DNA from: Porticoccaceae bacterium
GTDB lineage: Bacteria > Pseudomonadota > Gammaproteobacteria > Pseudomonadales > Porticoccaceae
Length of the DNA: 34,611 bases
Reading direction: 5' to 3'
Assembly (NCBI GenBank): GCA_023228865.1
Contig: JALOAH010000050.1
Location: 1-34,611, forward strand
A program made the position numbers and the translations under genes. Below the pieces are notes generated by a model that made no database searches, was not told the DNA's origin, and saw nothing but the letters and a program-made list of their open reading frames with translations. Below, one piece after another: positions 34,190 through 34,611 of this stretch; positions within the stretch are counted from its first letter, which is position 1, and each line of letters opens with the position of its first letter.

Positions 34190-34294
34190 AAAGATTCACT
34201 TTTTAGGTGGTTTTTCATGCTATATCCCTTTGTAAACAGGAAGCCGCCCCTTGAGCACGATGAGCCATGTCTCGGGACGGCGCCTGGTTTTTGT

Positions 34295-34340
34295 ACGATT
34301 AATCCGGCTTGCATTGGCTAAGGCTTGCCAGGTTAATCGT
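34295..34340 (-). repeat. 14-bp imperfect hairpin after the right-edge TonB-dependent receptor
   Basis: The arms 34295-34308 and 34327-34340 are inverted repeats with two mismatches, ten bases past the receptor stop. No T run follows on the minus strand. It occupies the same position as the hairpin between the other receptor and the esterase. Confidence 0.55.
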
Positions 34341-34349
34341 TATTTGCCA

Positions 34350-34611
34350 TTAAAAGTTATAACTGAACGCCACGCCATAGGTGGCAGGTTTTGCCGCAAA
34401 GCGGGAGATGGCATCCTGAGTATAGAACTGGTTTGTCCAGTAGTACTCATCGGTGACATTGCGTCCCCACACCGATGCGCTCCACTGGCCATCAGGCGCT
34501 TCGATACCCGCTCTTAAATCCAGGGTGGTATAGGCGTCGATGCGATTGTCGGCAGGGTCGCCAAAGGTAGAGTTGGCTTCGCTGTTGTAGATCATATTGG
34601 CGCCCACAAAG
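34350..34611 (-). CDS. TonB-dependent receptor, C-terminal fragment cut by the window edge
   Basis: About the last 87 residues are present: barrel strands with AYTTLDLRAGIEAPDGQWSA, the WGRNVTDEYYWTNQF segment, and the terminal strand ATYGVAFSYNF with the C-terminal Phe needed for outer-membrane assembly. The gene continues past the right edge, so the start, signal peptide and plug are not visible. The segment is closely related to the end of the receptor at 15612-17945 in both protein and DNA (the DEYYWTN and TYGV-FSYNF stretches are nearly identical), so the two are paralogs. It appears to head the minus-strand unit with the Gfo/Idh, molybdopterin and SnoaL-like genes. Confidence 0.9.
   Translation of the reverse strand, partial: FVGANMIYNSEANSTFGDPADNRIDAYTTLDLRAGIEAPDGQWSASVWGRNVTDEYYWTNQFYTQDAISRFAAKPATYGVAFSYNF

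Noticed and set aside
1..34611. CRISPR arrays, toxin-antitoxin or phage-defence genes
   Set aside because: No regularly spaced repeats and no Cas, toxin, nuclease-defence or integrase motifs were seen.

Overview
This is about 34.6 kb of a Gram-negative chromosome, most likely a marine or aquatic gammaproteobacterium. That placement is inferred from ParC, BioA, DegQ-like and YfiR-like genes, several TonB-dependent receptors and a strong c-di-GMP gene content; a Cellvibrionales/Spongiibacteraceae-like origin is a guess. I see no rRNA, tRNA, CRISPR array, insertion sequence or prophage gene.

Region 1 (1-6555, all +) is mostly housekeeping: a DUF2750 protein, a DUF1330 protein, a periplasmic DegQ/HtrA protease, an unrecognised 160-residue protein, biotin-synthesis BioA, and a KefB/C-type cation:proton antiporter 10 bases after bioA.

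Region 2 (9560-6583, -) is a compact nucleotide-salvage operon. In transcription order it encodes a deaminase closely resembling yeast cytosine deaminase, an AMP-phosphorylase-type (type 2 'thymidine phosphorylase') enzyme, and a short PRPP-synthetase-like protein. Together they could release a base from a nucleoside monophosphate, deaminate it, and return the sugar phosphate to PRPP.

Region 3 (about 9816-14481, +) holds a PAS-PAS-GGDEF diguanylate cyclase, then a structured leader, then a large sensor with a SBP_bac_3 domain and an HD-GYP phosphodiesterase domain. The sensor gene is split by a +1 frameshift in a run of seven C.

Region 4 (14566-19124) is an uptake and hydrolysis module: an HSL-family esterase and a TonB-dependent receptor on the minus strand, with a divergent AraC-family regulator. 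A 20-base inverted repeat lies just upstream of the receptor promoter region.

Region 5 (23885-19190, -) is a translationally coupled signalling operon: TonB-dependent receptor, YfiR-like periplasmic protein, and a CHASE8-type-HAMP-GGDEF-EAL protein. It resembles the YfiBNR system with the outer-membrane partner replaced by a receptor. parC follows divergently (24158-26404).

Region 6 (26405-34611) begins with a 557-base AT-rich gap and looks like a catabolic island. On + are a sulfotransferase-family protein, a DUF1214 protein and an SDR dehydrogenase, ending at a strong terminator. On - are the end of another TonB-dependent receptor (cut by the window edge), a Gfo/Idh/MocA oxidoreductase, a molybdopterin oxidoreductase and a SnoaL-like protein. 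The substrate cannot be read from the sequence; a hydrophobic terpenoid, steroid or aromatic compound is a guess from gene content.
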